Source: Bolinopsis microptera
Taxonomy: Eukaryota; Ctenophora; Tentaculata; Lobata; Bolinopsidae
Assembly (NCBI RefSeq): GCF_026151205.1
Contig: NC_087082.1
Coordinates: 5,463,908 to 5,527,907, forward strand
DNA: 64,000 bases
Direction of reading: 5' to 3'
The notes beneath the pieces are model-generated. The model was not told where the DNA came from and ran no database searches. It saw nothing but the letters and a program-made list of their open reading frames with translations. Position 1 is the first letter of the stretch. Every line of letters starts with the position of its first letter. Shown here piece after piece: positions 1-14,533 of the stretch. The translations under genes and the position numbers were made by a program.

Positions 1-30
1 GGACGAGGAGGACTGAGGAGGGGGGGGGGG
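1..30. repeat. GGA-rich microsatellite, left remnant
   Basis: GAGGA/GGACTGAGGA purine repeat ending in a run of G. The same repeat resumes at about 2,953, so the element at 31-2,952 appears to sit inside one GGA-rich tract. Confidence 0.7.
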
Positions 31-2952
31 TCCAAGGGGAACTTTAGGGAACTTTTTTTTGGGGAACTTCAGGAAACCTGGGGGACTTTCCCAAAGTTCC
101 CCAAAATTCCCCAAAAGTTCCCCAAAAAAATTATCAGATTCTACCAATGATTGTAGGTATTGTTTTTTGTTTTTTTCGTTTATTTTATATATTTACATAT
201 CTATACGTGCTCTGTATAGCATTCTTACGAAATTGAGCAGTAAGCACAACTATATTTGAATTGCACCGAGCAATGATAAATGATGATACAGGAGTTGAAC
301 CAAATGTAATGCAAAAAATCAGATAGTAAGGTAACTTACAGCTCTATTGAGAATCATCATGCCAAAAAATTATCATGCTGCAAGTATCAACAAGTAAGTT
401 AAGACTATACCATTATATAATGGTATAATAACATACAAGTTAACATTAATGGGTATTAATGTAAATTAGAGAAATTTTGAATAATTTTGGGGAACTTTTT
501 TTGGGGAACTTCAGAAAGTCCCCCAAAATTCTCCAAAAAAATTATCATGCCAAATAATTATCATGCTGCAAGTATCAACAAGTAAGTTAAGATTATACCT
601 TATAATAACATACATGTTAACATTAATGGGTCTTAATGTATGGACACGTTCATTTGAGTTTGAGGATATTGGTAAACAAAAATAACAGCGTTTTCGACGA
701 TAGTGGCTTAATTTTGACATCTATTAACCTAGCATGTTCAGAAGTTCTGAACATTAGCCACGTAACCCATACTCCCATACGCACCGCTCAGAAAGAAAAT
801 CTATTGTTGTTAGGCACTATAATGTTTCAAATGTCACATTTTGTGTGACTTAGTGAACTGCAGTTGTCTAATTATCATTCTTTGGTCTGAAATATAGTAA
901 ATTAGGTCAATCTTACAATTATGATACAACATTGGTTAATGGGCACGGATCGAACGGTTACAAGGCAATATTTGGGTAACTTTGTCACACTCATGATACC
1001 ATACCTCTATTCTACTGTGAGGTGTCCTAAAAACCCTTTCAACTCATTATTTTATGGTTGCTCTACCAATCATAGCCCTAAAATACATCGTTTTGAATAG
1101 TTAGCTAATACAGGCACTTGGTTATTGGGAAATGAGGTTAATTCTGTCACAATATATGAAATTTTAAATTTTGGGCGAATTATTTATATTTGATTTTGGT
1201 TTGAAAGGCGGGAAAACTTTATATAATGACAATGTAGTTGATGCAAGTTAAGATCAGTTGATGTTTACATTGTCACAAAAAATTATACGAAATCGTAAAT
1301 AGGTTAAAAACAATGATTATAGAATGAAATAGTCTCTTATAATAACTCTTATAATAACTGATGTGACAAAGTGAACATGTCTTGCCCCTATTTTGAAGAT
1401 CTATATTCTATACCTCTATTAGAATTCAACATTCTAAAGTTTAACAATTTTAGGTTAAATTTGTCAAAGTCACTAAAAATGTGACAAAATTAACTTTCCC
1501 TGCCCCAACAATATCAAGATAGTGTGTTAAAATTGGCATACTAGGATGCTTTATTGCCTATATAAATCAATCCAAACTACAAAATATATGTTAATGTGAT
1601 GACGATTACCTAACTCTTATAATAACTGATGTGACAAAGTAACATGTAGATTGCCCCTATTTTGAAGATCTATAACTCTATTAGAATTCAACATTCTTTC
1701 AGAAACGATTGGAAGAATATTGTCCAGAACATCAGAGCTCAATTTTAACAATTTTAGATTAATTTGTCAATTACACTGAAAATGTGACAAAATTAACTTT
1801 CCCTGCCCCAACAATATCAAGATAGTGCACGTTAAAATTGGCATAGGGTGCTTTATTACAGGTATATTAATCGATCCAAACTACGATAAATATCTTTTAA
1901 TCTGATGACGATTACCTAACTCTTATAATAACTGATGTGACAAAGTAAACATGTCTTGCCCCTATTTTGAAGAACTATACCTCTATTAGAATACTATGAA
2001 ACTTAATCATCAACAATTTTTCGATAAGTTATTTTGCCAGCAAGGAGCTAACAGAGTTATAATAATTTTTTTGTGACGAAATTATCCTATTTTTGACCAT
2101 GTTGTGGTAGTTTAATTGTGACACTGTTAACATATTACCACCTGATAATGATTCATGTGACTGGTGCATGGTACTAGCAGTGTTGTTTGATCAATAGTAC
2201 GTAATATAAGGAGTTTAAGGTGGTATATCATTATTTGTTCAATTTCACACATGTTCAGATATCATCAAGATTATGTGACAAAGTAAACTTGGTTGTGCCT
2301 TCTGTGTTTTAATTCCTTACGACTATATGATATAATAACAATTCCCAGCACTTTCAGGCCATCAAATAAACCTACACTACTCAGCATTGCTTATCAGGGT
2401 GCCCTAAACATTCATCACATATTTTCTTTAATGTGTGACAGAGTAAACCTGAGTGCACCATCTAACGAAAAAAGTCGTCAAATATGTAGGTAATGGTCAT
2501 ATGTACCCATCCAATCAACTGGACACTCACAAATTTGGTCAAAAACGGCAGCAAGGGGTCCATATTTACTCCGTCACATGTTTATAGTGTGACAATGTAA
2601 CCATTTCCGTGCCGGCCGTATTTAAGCGATATCTTATCACCTGATTAAGATATCGTTAAGTGACAAAGTTAGCCTAGAGGATGAGACGATTATCCTAACC
2701 ATCAAGGGTTTGTGTAATTTCATAGTGTGACAAATTCAACTACACTGTGCCATTTAATAGGGTCACTTATATTTACCAATATCCTCAAACTCAAATGAAC
2801 GTGTCCGTATATAAGAGAAATTTTGAATAATTTTGAATAATATTGGGGAATTTTGGGGAACTTTGGGGAGTTTTGGGGAACTTTTTTTTGGGGAACTTTA
2901 GAAATCTTGGGGGACTTTCCCAAAGTTCCCCAAAGTTCCCCTTGGACCCTCC
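31..2952. mobile_element. 2.9-kb element with inverted ends inside a GGA-rich tract
   Basis: The left end reads TCCAAGGGGAACTTTAGGG and the right end is its near reverse complement, CCCCAAAGTTCCCCTTGGA. Both ends also share a direct block (GGGGAACTTTTTTTTGGGG then GGGGGACTTTCCCAAAGTT). No credible protein is encoded. The interior has at least three direct copies of a ~290-bp block (about 1,345, 1,614 and 1,918) carrying GATGTGACAAAGT followed by TTGCCCCTATTTTGAAGA; further GTGACAAAGT motifs occur near 2,275 and 2,650. Best read as a non-autonomous DNA element; the family is not recognised. Confidence 0.6.
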
Positions 2953-4012
2953 CTGAGGAGGACGAGGAGGAGGACAAGGACTGAGGACGAGGAAGACTGA
3001 GGGCGACTATGAGGAGGAGGACTGAGGAGGAGGAGGAGGAGGACTGATGAGGAGGAAGGAGGATGATGAGGACTAAGGAAGAGGAGGAGGAGGAGGAGGA
3101 GGACTGGGGGAGGACTGAGGAGGAGGAGGAGGAGGACTGAGGAAGAAGAGAAGGAGGAGGAGGACTGAGGACGAGGAAGACTGAGGAGGACGATGACGAC
3201 TATGAGGAGGAGGAGGAGGAGGACTGAGGAGGAGGACTGATGAGGAAGGAGGAAGGAGGACGAGGATAGGATGAGGACTAAGGAAGAAGAGGAGGAGGAG
3301 GAGGAGGAGGACTGGGGGAGGATCGGACTGAGGAGGAGGACTAAGGAGGAGAAGGACTGATGAGGAGAAGGAGGAGTAGGACTGAGGAGGAGAAGGAGGA
3401 GAAGGAGGAGAAGGAGGAGGACTGATGAGGGGGAGGAGGAGGAGGAGGAGGGTGAGGAGGACGAGGACGAGGAGGACTAAGGACGAGGAGGACTGAGGAG
3501 GACGAGGAAGAGGAGGAGGACTGAGCACGAGGAAGACTGAGGAGCACGAGGACGACTATGAGGAGGAGGAGGACTGATGATGAGCAAGGAGGAGGAGGAT
3601 GAGGACTAAGGAAGAAGAGGAGGAGGAGGAGAAGGACTGAGGAGGAGAAGGAGGTTGAGAAGGAGGAAGAGGAGGAGGAGGACTGAGGAGGAGAAGGAGG
3701 ACGAGGAGGACTGAGGAGGACTGATGAGGGGGAGGAGGAGGAGGGTGAGGAGGACGAGGAGGACTGAGGATGAGGATGACTGAGGAGGACGAGGAGGAGG
3801 ACGAGGACTGAGGACGAGGAAGACTGAGGACGACTATGAGGAGGAGGAGGAGGAGGACTGAGGAGGAGGACTGATGAGGAGGAAGGAGGATGATGAGGAC
3901 TAAGGAAGAGGAGGAGGAGGAGGACTGGGGGAGGACTGAGGAGGAGGAGGAGGAAGAGGAGGACTGAGGAGGAGGAGGAGGAGGACTGAGGAGGAGGAGA
4001 AGGAGAAGGAAG
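2953..4012. repeat. Long GGA/GAC purine-rich microsatellite
   Basis: About 1.06 kb of imperfect GAGGA, GAAGGA and GACTGAGGA repeats, all purine-rich on the plus strand. Minus-strand reading frames through it (Ser/Pro/Leu-rich) are low-complexity by-products, not genes. Confidence 0.9.
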
Positions 4013-4784
4013 CATCTAAATGTTATTTCCATTTTTTGTCCGTTTTTGTCCGCCCTATTTTTTGTCCGCCAAAAACGGACAAAAAACATGATCCTTCCCC
4101 CCCCTGATCTTGTAGTGAATGGAAATCTAGCGTCCTCCACAACTAAACAAAACAACGGGCGCAATTCTTGTTATTAGGGGAGAATGACCAAAAATTTAAC
4201 ATATTTTTTGAATCTGTGTCTTTGTTTATAAGGTTCAACTCCAGTGCTACTATAATTTGCAGTGTGATGGTACGTGCTGTGCAGTGTGTACATATTTGTG
4301 GCCGTGAAAATTAAAATCTTGCAAAACTCGTTGGAGATCGCTGTGCAGTATGCTGGAGAGATATGACCGGATAACTGATGCAGTGAACTAAGTTTTGGAT
4401 GACTTGAAGCAAGGCAATCTAAAACTGGATGCAGGAGGGACTGAGTTAGTTAAAGACTCTCGTACCGTTCAAGACTGCAACTGTGTTTTTGTGTAAAAGA
4501 GAAAGCAATTTCGCTCAAACAGCAGTGATTATTCACTTAATTGACAGCAAGCTAGAAGAGATATAATCGCCGCTTTCTCGAACCCTTTTCGAGGCCACGT
4601 ACACAATATGTAAAGAAATATCAAAGAACCTTAACTTTGTATAGCTGGTTCAGTTCTACTCGGACCACGATATTTTAGATGCAGATGTAGAACAAAAATA
4701 CAGACTGATCACAAATTTAACCTTAATACGTAACTCTTAGTCTCTGCACCAGCATGCACTTGTCCACAAGACGTATCAAGAGGT
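4013..4784. other. Unannotated spacer
   Basis: No gene recognised. Holds an inverted pair near 4,031-4,087 built on TTTTTTGTCCG / CGGACAAAAAA, which could fold as a hairpin. The rest is AT-rich unique-looking sequence. Confidence 0.5.
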
Positions 4785-5600
4785 ACGTATCAAGAATGAC
4801 TCGGACCGAAAATTTTATAAGCAGGCCTCCCCTCGGCCCTTTGCAACACGAGCTCGGAAGCGGGATCTCTGCCCTCAGAGGTACGTATCAAGAATGACTC
4901 GGACCGAAAATTTTCCAAGTCAAAATTTTTCTGAAAACCAATTTTCTCCACGTTTCATGATACCCTGTTCATTAACTCGGACAGAAAATTTTCCTAGTCA
5001 TAATTTTTCGAAATTTGTCTGAAAACCACTTTTCTTCAAGTTTCATGCTACCCTGTTCATTAGTACCCGAAATATTTTTTCCGAAGTCCACACCTACCCT
5101 TCGATAAACAATTTTGGACTCGAGGCTTACCGATGGTAATGCGATCTCGGCAGGGAGGCCTCCCTTTGCAACACGAGCTCGGAAGCGAGAGCTCTGCCCT
5201 CAGAGGTACTTATCAAGAATGACTCCGACCGAAAATTTTCCAAGTCAAAATTTGTCCAACATTTTTCTGAAAACCAATTTTCTTCAAGTTTCATGCTACC
5301 CCGTTCATTAGTTAAGTACCCGAAATATTTTTTCAGTTTTCCGAAGTCCACACCTACCCTTCGATACACAATTTTGGACTCGAGGCTTACCGATGGTAAT
5401 GCGATCTCGGCAGGGAGGCCTCCCTTTGCAACACAAGCTCGGAAGCGGGAGCTCTGCCCTCAAAGGTACGTATCAAGAATGACTCGGACCGAAAATTTTC
5501 CAAGTCAAAAAATTGAAACCTGAAATTTTTCTGAAAACCAATTTTCTCCACGTTTCATGCTACCCTGTTCATTAGTACCTGAAAATAATTTTTCGGTTTT
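4785..5600. repeat. Tandem repeat of about 260 bp
   Basis: Partial and full copies of a unit carrying GTACGTATCAAGAATGACTC, GAAAATTTTCCAAGT and TTTCATGCTACCC, then ATTTTGGACTCGAGG and GGGAGGCCTCCCTTTG. The TTTTGGACTCGAGG block recurs at 5,113 and 5,373, a 260-bp period. Short frames here (5,114-5,311; 5,293-5,523) are the repeat read twice and are not called. Confidence 0.75.
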
Positions 5601-6929
5601 TTGAAGTCCGCACCTAGTCAAACATTTTTTGATTTTTTCCTTTTCACCTTTTTGTAAAAAGGCAATAGTGAAAGGTTACGAATGGGCGTTTTTGCAGAAA
5701 AACGTGGATTTTGGGGATTGCAGTAGGTGGGTCAAATATATGTCGTGTTCCTTGCTTGCTTACTTCCGTTCGTTACCATGTCAACTTGCCCAACTTGAAC
5801 GTGGCACGCGTAGTGTACTGATGTTTCAATATTATTATTATAAGGTGAGCTGATTAGAGCTTATATTAATAGTTATAGTGAAATGGAAATCTAGCGTCCG
5901 CCAAAACGAAACAACGGGCGCAATTTTTGTTTAAGGATTCGAGTTAAAATGTGACGAAAAATATATGCATTTCAAGATTTTAGAAATACATTTTTTTGAA
6001 GAAATATCCGGCAAACATTTTTGGAACCGGACCCGAACCGGATATTGAAGCCGGATATCCGGCCGGATCCGGATTCAGCCGGATATCCGGTCGGTTCCTA
6101 AACCATAGTAACCAGTAATGACTAATGGTTATGTTGCAGATAATGATGAAAAGTTTTTTTAGTAAGAAGTATTAAAATTTTAAAAGTATTTAATAAAAAA
6201 CAAACATCAAAGTCTCACCTGTAAGCATTCACCAAACCAAGGAGTACAACGCACATCAACATGGTTCGAAATGGAATAATAATAAAATCAGATAATTTGC
6301 ACTCAGTTATACCTTACCTCCAGTTATATGATTATTATCTGAAGTTACGCTATCTGGTCCATATTGGTTACCATTTTATGGGAACCTTAAATCAACTTAG
6401 CGAACCATTTAATTTCAAGTCTAGGTAAGGTGGTTCTGTTTCAGCACTCAGTGATGTTTCAGTACATTTAGGTCAAGTTCAAGTCTTTTCAATTTGTGGT
6501 ATCTAATCTACACTCTAATCTTATTAGTACGCGACGGGGTGTCCCAAGGAAAAGGCCATTAGCGTTAATAACTCTAGAAGTATAACTTCTATAATAACTC
6601 TAGAAGGTTGGATAACGTCCAATATTATGAACAAGGTCTGATCTGGACCTCAAGTTCGAGTAGTGATCAACCGATCCCACGAGTGTCATACTATTGTATC
6701 CCACGAGTTAACTAGAACCTACAGGATGGATCACATGAATGAGCCAAATTTTGAATACAATGATTCAATTTAATCGAAAATATGCTTAGCTGCAGCTCCG
6801 TATATAGTAAGCTCTTTAAGAAAATATCCAATCAGTGCCTATCTGGCAGAAAAATGAATGGAAAAACACATTGAAACAATTCAAGCATGTAGTTATTGGC
6901 AAAATCCTACTACTATTATATATAGGTAC
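5601..6929. other. Intergenic or intronic stretch, no gene recognised
   Basis: AT-rich sequence without a recognised exon. It contains a dense cluster of CCGGAT/ATCCGG palindromes (6,008-6,098). A plus-strand open frame at 5,629-5,853 ends near a donor-like AAG/GTGAGCT but resembles nothing I know. Confidence 0.4.
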
Positions 6930-8452
<1,523 letters not shown>

Positions 8453-8801
8453 TTTTTTGTTTTTTTTTTGTTCAGGGAGCAGGCTTGCCACATAGGTCCA
8501 GGAGTACTGGACGTTTAGGCAGGGTGCTAGGTTATGGAACACACTCAACTAGGTAGTATGAGAGTCCGAAAATCTCCAAAAGGAGATGTCATCAGAGTGT
8601 GATCCACTGCCCGACTGACCTGTGGGTAGAGTTCACTAGACTCTATAACTATAACAGGTAGTATCTTCTGTGTGTTGCTGAGATCCAGTGTCCATGAAAC
8701 CTATCACCTATCTAGATAATAATAACAAAATGGGAGGCACTATTTGTCCAAGTGTGCTTCAAATTAAACTGATAAATAAAATAAAAATTTGAATTTAAAA
8801 A

Positions 8802-8833
<32 letters not shown>

Positions 8834-8885
8834 AACCAATAATAAATATAAGGATAAATACCTTGACTGAAATAGTGAATGTCTC

Positions 8886-11800
8886 TGAAGAAGTAGAGAC
8901 GCTGAACTTGTTACGACACGATATATAATGCTGAAAGAAAGTCTGTCTCTGAAGAAGGAGAGACGATAAAACAAGATACGACACGGTATGCTGAAAGAAA
9001 GCCTGTCTCTGAAGAAGGAGAGACGACACGGTATGCTGAAAGAAAGCCTGTCTCTGAAGAAGGAGAGACGATAAAAACGTGATACGACACGGTATGCTGA
9101 AATAAAGCCGGTCTCTGAAGAAGGAGAGACGATAAAACATGATACAACACAGTATGCTGAAAGAAAGCCTGCTCTGAAGACGGAGAGACGACACAGTATG
9201 CTGCAAGAAAGCCGGTCTCTGAAGAAGGAGAGACCATAAAACCATGATACGACATGGTATGCTGAAAGAAAGCCTGTCTCTGAAGAAGGAGAGACGATAA
9301 AAACGTGATATGACACGGTATGATGAAATAAAGCATGTCTCTGAAGAAGGAGAGACGATTAAAAAAACTTGATACGACACGGTATGCTGATAGAAAGCCT
9401 CTCTCTGAAGAAGGAGAGACGATAAAAACGTGATATGACACGGTATGATGAAATAAAGCCTGTCTCTGAAGAAGGAGAGACGATAAAAACGTGATATGAC
9501 ACGGTATGATGAAATAAAGCATGTCTCTGAAGAAGGAGAGACGATAAAAAACTTGATACGACACGGAATGCTGATAGAAAGCCTGTCTCTGAAGAAGGAG
9601 AGACGATAAAAACGTGATATGACACGGTATGATGAAATAAAACATGTCTCTGAAGAAGGAGAGACGATAAAAACTTGATACGACACGGTATGCTGATAGC
9701 AAGCCTCTCTCTGAAGAAGGAGAGACGATAAAACGTGATACGACACAGTATGCTGCAAGAAAGCCGGTCTCTGAAGAAGGAGAGACCATAAAACCATGAT
9801 ACGACATGGTACGCTGAAAGAAAGCCTGTCTCTGAAGAAGGAGAGACGATGAAAACGTGATATGACACGGTATGTTGAAATAAAGCCTGTCTCTGAAGAA
9901 GGAGAGACGATAAAAACTTGATACGACACGGTATGCTGAAAGAAAGCCTGTCTCTGAAGAAGGAGAGACGATAAAACATGATACAACACGGTATGCTGAA
10001 ATAAGCCTGTCTCTGAAGAAGGAGAGACGACACAGTATGCTGCAAGAAAGCCAGTCTCTGAAAGTCTGAAGAAGGAGAGACCATATGCATAAAAACATGA
10101 TACGACATGGTATGCTGAAAGAAAGCCTGTCTCTGAAGAAGGAGAGACGATAAAACAAGATACGACACGGTATGCTGAAAGAAAGCCTGTCTCTGAAGAA
10201 GGAGAGACGACACGGTATGCTGAAAGAAAGCCTGTCTCTGAAGAAGGAGAGACGATAAAAACGTGATACGACACGGTATGCTGCAAGAAAGCCTGTCTAT
10301 GAAGAAGGAGAGACGATAAAACATGATACAACACAGTATGCTGAAAGAAAGCCTGTCTCTGAAGAAGGAGAGACGACACAGTATGCTGCAAGAAAGCCGG
10401 TCTCTGAAGAAGGAGAGACCATAAAACCATGATACGACATGGTATGCTGAAAGAAAGCCTGTCTCTGAAGAAGGAGAGACGATAAAAACGTGATATGACA
10501 CGGTATGTTGAAATAAAGCCTGTCTCTGAAGAAGGAGAGACGATAAAAACTTGATACGACACGGTATGCTGAAAGAAATCCTGTCTCTGAAGAAAGAGAG
10601 ACGATAAAAACGTGATATGACACGGTATGATGAAATAAAGCATGTCTCTGAAGAAGGAGAGACGATAAAAACTTAATAAGACACGGTATGCTGAAAGAAA
10701 GCCTGTCTCTGAAGAAGGAGAGACGATAAAAACTTGATACGACACGGTATGCTGAAAGAAATCCTGCCTCTGAAGAAGGAGAGACGATAAAAACGTGATA
10801 TGACACGGTATGTTGAAATAAAGCCTGTCTCTGAAGAAGGAGAGACGATAAAAACTTGATACGACACGGTATGCTGAAAGAAAGCCTGTCTCTGAAGAAG
10901 GAGAGACTATAAAACATGATACAACACGGTATGCTGAAATAAGCCTGTCTCTGAAGAAGGAGAGACGACACAGTATGCTGCAAGAAAGCCAGTCTCTGAA
11001 AGTCTGAAGAAGGAGAGACCATAAAAACATGATACGACATGGTATGCTGAAAGAAAGCCTGTCTCTGAAGAAGGAGAGACGATAAAAACGTGATATGACA
11101 CGGCATGATGAAATAAAGCATGTCTCTGAAGAAGGAGAGACGATAAAAAAACTTGATACGACACGGTATGCTGATAGAAAGCCTGTCTCTGAAGAAGGAG
11201 AGACGATAAAAACGTGATATGACACGGTATGTTGAAATAAAGCCTGTCTCTGAAGAAGGAGAGACGAAAAAACTTGATACGACACGGTATGCTGAAAGAA
11301 ATTCTGTCTCTGAAGAAGGAGAGACGATAAAACATGATACAACACGGTATGCTGAAATAAGCCTGTCTCTGAAGAAAGAGAGACGACACAGTATGCTGCA
11401 AGAAAGCCAGTCTCTGAAGAAGGAGAGACCATAAAAACATGATACGACATGGTATGCTGAAAGAAAGCTTGTCTCTGAAGAAGGAGAGACGATAAAAACG
11501 TGATAAGACACGGTATGATAAAATAAAGCATGTCTCTGAAGAAGGAGAGACGATGAAAAACTTGATACGACACGGTATGCTGATAGCAAGCCTCTCTCTG
11601 AAGAAGGAGAGACGATAAAAACGTGATATGACACGGTATGTTGAAATAAAGCCTGTCTCTGAAGAAGGAGAGACGAAAAAACTTGATACGGCACGGTAAG
11701 CTGAAAGAAAGCCTGTCTCTGAAGAAGGAGAGACGATAAAAACGTGATATGACACGGTATGATGAAATAAAGCATGTCTCTGAAGAAGAAGAGACGATAA

Positions 11801-12040
11801 AAAACTTGATACGACACGGTAAGCTGAAAGAAAGCCTGTCTCTGCAGAAGGAGAGACGATAAAAACGTGATATGACACGGTATGTTGAAATAAAGCCTGT
11901 CTCTGAAGAAGGAGACGATAAAAACTTGATACGACACGGTATGCTGAAAGAAAGCCTGTCTCTGGACTAAGGAGAGACGAAAACCGTGATACGACATCGA
12001 ATGCTGAAAGAAAACCTGTGTCTGATGAAGGAGAGACGAA
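8886..12040. repeat. 62-bp satellite array, about 50 copies, one hairpin per unit
   Basis: The unit contains GTCTCTGAAGAAGGAGAGAC, a 6-bp stem with an 8-nt loop, followed by GATAAAAACGTGATACGACA and CGGTATGCTGAAAGAAAGCC. Unit length drifts around 61-63 bp and shortened units occur. The minus strand has almost no stop codons in any of the three frames, producing overlapping frames up to 923 codons (8,802-11,573). Because 62 is not a multiple of 3, each long frame cycles through all three translations of the unit. No conserved domain, promoter or splice pattern is visible, so I treat it as a non-coding satellite. Confidence 0.9.
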
Positions 12041-13868
12041 TACACTAGTATATACGTATATGTATATAATATCCGTACCATTTTACTGACATCACGGCAT
12101 CAACTTCCACACGACGTTCCGCAAAAGCCGTAAAAGATGTAAAACTGAAACTTTTTAAAAAATTTTACTGCAACTGCTTGAACTATCTTTCTTCATTTGT
12201 TGTCCCCATGTCTCTTCTTTAAACTCTACGACTAAACTTGTGGTCATAGTAACACTACCAAATAAGTTAGTGTTGTCATGGTAACACTTCATCATCTTGT
12301 TCTGGAATAAAAACCAGAACAAGATGATGTTTATAGCCCTCATATGTCTAGTCGGAACTTGTAGCTATTAGCTAATGGTCCCTTGAACTCTTATATTATG
12401 AATTTTCATCCAAATAGGACAAAAAATGACTGAGTTATGAGCAAAAAAACCATATGCCCATATTTGGGCATATGCACCAAATTTAATAGACTTTGGCCCA
12501 TAAATTGGTCAAATATTAATATTTGCAAATGAAACCAACTTTATAAGAAAGGTAAGCTTAAACTATAATACATTTTCTAAGATATATAGCTATATATTTA
12601 TAGAAATGTGGAAACTAAGGCCAAGAGACCACTAAATCAGTTCACGACCAGACGGTTCGGTTTGAGGCATATGTTCACAGCGCCAGTGGTACTGCTATAA
12701 CAAACCGCATAACTTTTGCTTTTTACTCTTGAAGTATAACTGAGTTAATAAAAGTCTGACCGGAAAAAAATTAACAAATTTAAATTTAATCTTATCGATG
12801 TTGCTGTGATAATTAGTGCTCTTTATCGTTCTCTTTTCTAGGTTTCTTAATTAACGGAATAACGAAGTAGGTAGAGGGTTAATTTGTACGGAACTGTTTT
12901 CACCCCTATTCGATGGAAGAGGTGCTCGGAAGGACGGTCGAGTGAGCAGTGATTGGTGCTCATATTAAAGGTTAAATCAAGGCTCTCATTATTAATCACA
13001 AATGATAAGATGCCGCCGACTAAACCACCGTTTTAGCCGAACAGCACATAGCACAATTACCAAATTGCAGTCTTAATCAGGAGTAAAGGTATTGTTCTAT
13101 TACCAAGAATTGGTAATCATCTACAAGAGTCGAGACTTGGAAGTATTTAGGAACCAAGTCAACAAAATAAACGGTCATTTAGAGAAAATAGCCGGCACAT
13201 AACTACTTTGATTATTACATGTGCAATCCACTGCTTTTATGTTTTCACATTCTCTTATCTAGTAATCATGTGAAACGATCCCTTCTAGAATAATTTAGCC
13301 TTTAAAACCGCTGCTATATTATATTATATACGTGCGAAAACGAAAAAAAAACTAGCTAAATAATGGAAAAATCAAATAAATGGAATGGAAAATAGTCTCG
13401 AAAAGTCGAAAACATTTGACTAAAATTGTTGCAGACAAAAAATTTGCGAAATTTGTGACTAAAATTATGGTAACCAACATTTTTGTAACCAAATTTATTG
13501 CGAACCAAATTTATTGGCCTTAATTAGATTATATTCTTCTAATTAAGGTCCCATAGTCCTTACTCTATAGTTAATTAACTAAGACCGTTTTAGGATCAGC
13601 AGATGTAATGGTTAATCCTGATGAATTATATTAACAGATTTTCGACGAAATTTAAATATAATGGGATCTGATTAAAACACATTTAATATTTAAATCTATG
13701 GGTCCAAGTGATTGCGGACATAGTACACGATGTGTTTACCGTGTTTGGAAGGAGGGAACCCATCATATTTTATAAAACGGTTTTTATTTAAGATCATTTA
13801 TTTGTTATTGCTGTAAAATTTTAAAAGTATTTAATAAACAATACACTCAAAGAGGAAAGATTACTAAC
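12041..13868. other. Probable CAD intron downstream of the last visible exon
   Basis: Begins with the donor GTTAGTAA of the exon ending at 13,869 (minus strand). No next CAD exon was recognised in it. Contains a 16-bp perfect hairpin at 12,290-12,329 with an 8-nt loop, and a CATATGCCCATATTTGGGCA palindrome near 12,450. The rest is AT-rich. Confidence 0.5.
12290..12329. other. Perfect 16-bp hairpin
   Basis: CATCATCTTGTTCTGG, loop AATAAAAA, then CCAGAACAAGATGATG. The loop contains AATAAA on the plus strand. Role unknown; it may be the remains of a short inverted-repeat element. Confidence 0.8.
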
Positions 13869-14027
13869 CGTGATCAGTAGCGAATATGTCAATGAACTTG
13901 AGATTATCCCACAGGAATTGCCTGTCCTCGTCGGTGCCCAAAGCAGGTCTTACAGCAGAGTTGAGTACTGTGCTCTGATTGGTCAGGAACAGGTGGTGGG
14001 GAGACACTTCACAGGTAACCGGCAATC
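13869..14027 (-). CDS. CAD: CAD exon: dihydroorotase, late catalytic part
   Basis: The 159-nt exon starts after TTGCCCAG and ends ...GATCACG/GTTAGT. It completes the split Gly codon left by the preceding exon and itself ends in phase 1. It reads LPVTCEVSPHHLFLT ... FIDIFATDH. In animal CAD this holds the conserved Glu of TCEV and the aspartate metal ligand of (A/S)(S/T)DHAPH. The next exon should begin with the rest of Ala then Pro-His; I did not find it below 13,869. An 18-bp tandem array begins within 10 nt upstream of the acceptor. Family knowledge: dihydroorotase cyclises carbamoyl aspartate to dihydroorotate in the cytosol. Confidence 0.93.
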
Positions 14028-14033
14028 CTGGGC

Positions 14034-14252
14034 AATCACGTGATATGTTACAATCACGTGACATGTTACAATCGCGTGACATGTTACAATCGCGTGACAT
14101 GTTACAATCGTGTGACATGTTACAATCGCGTGACATGTTACAATCGCGTGACATGTTACAATCGCGTGACATGTTACAATCGCGTGACATGTTACAATCG
14201 TTTGACATGTTACAATCGCGTGACATGTTACAATCGCGTGACATGTTACAAT
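14034..14252. repeat. 18-bp tandem array abutting a CAD acceptor
   Basis: About 12 copies of ACATGTTACAATCGCGTG (plus strand) with few substitutions. On the transcribed strand the array runs to within 10 nt of the acceptor of the exon at 14,027; the last unit is modified to CACGTGATTGCCCAG. The plus-strand frames MLQSRD and CYNRVT are repeat artefacts. Confidence 0.95.
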
Positions 14253-14367
14253 TTGGCCTGTATCTATTAAAAATTGGCCAAAAAGTGATTACGTAATAAT
14301 ATTACGTAATATATGAACGATCCCTAATGGAATAAAAATAAATAAATATAATAATAAAATAACTGAC

Positions 14368-14533
14368 CAGCTTGTTTAGCAGTGATGACGAGTTCCAGCT
14401 CTACACGTTTAGACACGTGACAGATATGCACTGGTCGCCTAGCAACAGATACCAGGAACAATATAGCTGGTAAACTGCACGTGTGTTCAGCTTGTTCAGC
14501 GTGGATACACAGCGGGTACTGTGCGGGCCAGTT
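14368..14533 (-). CDS. CAD: CAD exon: dihydroorotase, central metal-ligand part
   Basis: The 166-nt exon lies between TATTTCAG and /GTCAGT: phase 0 in, phase 1 out (last base G of a split Gly). It reads NWPAQYPLCIHAEQ, then a helix, then RRPVHICHVSKRVELELV. IHAEQ and HICHV match the two later histidine ligand motifs of animal dihydroorotase (IVAHAEQ and HICHVA in human). Together with the HVH, Lys and Asp motifs in the neighbouring exons, the whole metal set appears intact. Confidence 0.94.

Noticed and set aside
3073-4164. Ser/Pro/Leu-rich minus frames
   Set aside because: GGA-rich microsatellite translation.
5629-5853. 74-codon plus-strand frame ending at AAG/GTGAGCT
   Set aside because: No homology recognised, no partner exon; one donor-like site is weak support.
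8886-12040. CRISPR-like array with hairpin repeats
   Set aside because: Whole units are repeated with no unique spacers, and the genome is eukaryotic.
8802-12081. Long minus-strand frames (923, 594, 415 and 380 codons) as genes
   Set aside because: All are translations of the 62-bp satellite cycling through three frames; no domain, no exon structure, no non-repeat part.
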